14,475 bases of DNA from UBA5209 sp964625015 (lineage in GTDB: Bacteria > Patescibacteriota > Dojkabacteria > SC72): NCBI GenBank assembly GCA_964625015.1, contig CAZUZI010000023.1:1-14475 (forward strand), written 5' to 3'. Under the pieces are notes generated by a model. It had not been told where the DNA came from and did no database searches. It was given only the letters and a program-made list of their open reading frames with translations. Shown one piece after another: positions 14,400 to 14,475 of this stretch. A program made the position numbers and the translations under genes. The stretch's first letter is position 1. Each line of letters starts with the position of its first letter.

Positions 14400-14475
14400 A
14401 ATGTATCCGCCAAATTAGCTCCATACTAGTCAAGATAGGAATAATATTTTATACTTCCGTAAATTATTTTGGGAG

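Noticed and set aside
1..14475. CRISPR arrays, tRNA or rRNA genes, IS transposases, retron reverse transcriptases
   Set aside because: No spaced direct repeats, cloverleaf, DDE motif or YxDD motif seen on either strand.
14400..14475. Gene fragment at the right edge
   Set aside because: The three minus-strand frames entering from the right all meet stops within 75 bases, and no plus-strand start with a ribosome binding site is seen before the edge. GGGAG at the very end may precede a gene outside the window.

Overview
This is an AT-rich bacterial accessory region that looks like a defence island on, or next to, a mobile element. Several genes have good Shine-Dalgarno sequences (AGGA, AAGGA, AGGAG) 5-8 bases before the start. 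The rightmost gene has a sigma70-like promoter (TTGACT, 17 bp, TATATT). This fits a low-GC bacterium with ordinary initiation signals and argues against Bacteroides-type promoters. I cannot name the host. A CCCCCTATATCCCCC-type palindrome occurs in several environmental phyla and does not settle it.

Layout. (1) 1-627: the C-terminal part of a gene entering from the left, resembling plasmid replication initiators, and a tiny overlapping ORF. (2) 697-4121: a four-helix membrane protein overlapping by one base a 1,033-residue single-chain type ISP/IIG-like restriction-modification enzyme. Its coding sequence carries an in-frame palindromic repeat and a sharply bounded CpG-poor block covering the specificity region. 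(3) 4125-5243: a TPR-like protein with an RNxxxH motif near its C-terminus, a candidate HEPN ribonuclease. (4) 5244-5452: two hairpins and then a diverged remnant of the 3' end of another type ISP gene, evidence that modules were joined at the ends of related restriction genes. (5) 5453-11894: a tight co-directional set of four genes: a large helical-repeat protein, a PD-(D/E)xK/Mrr-like nuclease-fold protein, a class I SAM methyltransferase and a Ser/Thr kinase with an unknown C-terminal half. I recognise this combination as no named system, and it is the best candidate for a new one. (6) 11899-13794, minus strand and convergent: an AAA15/OLD-type ATPase followed by a TOPRIM protein, a split-OLD arrangement reminiscent of PARIS. 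(7) 13795-14127: a divergent regulatory region with three perfect palindromes, facing promoters and a strongly folded leader RNA. (8) 14128-14399: a DUF2188 protein and a textbook intrinsic terminator.

How they may work together (inference). The restriction enzyme would methylate self DNA and cut foreign DNA. The HEPN-like, nuclease/methyltransferase/kinase and ATPase/TOPRIM modules would be further defence layers, some possibly acting when restriction is blocked. The block 4125-11894 is poorer in CpG than the restriction-gene flanks and the ATPase/TOPRIM pair, so the modules probably arrived from different sources.
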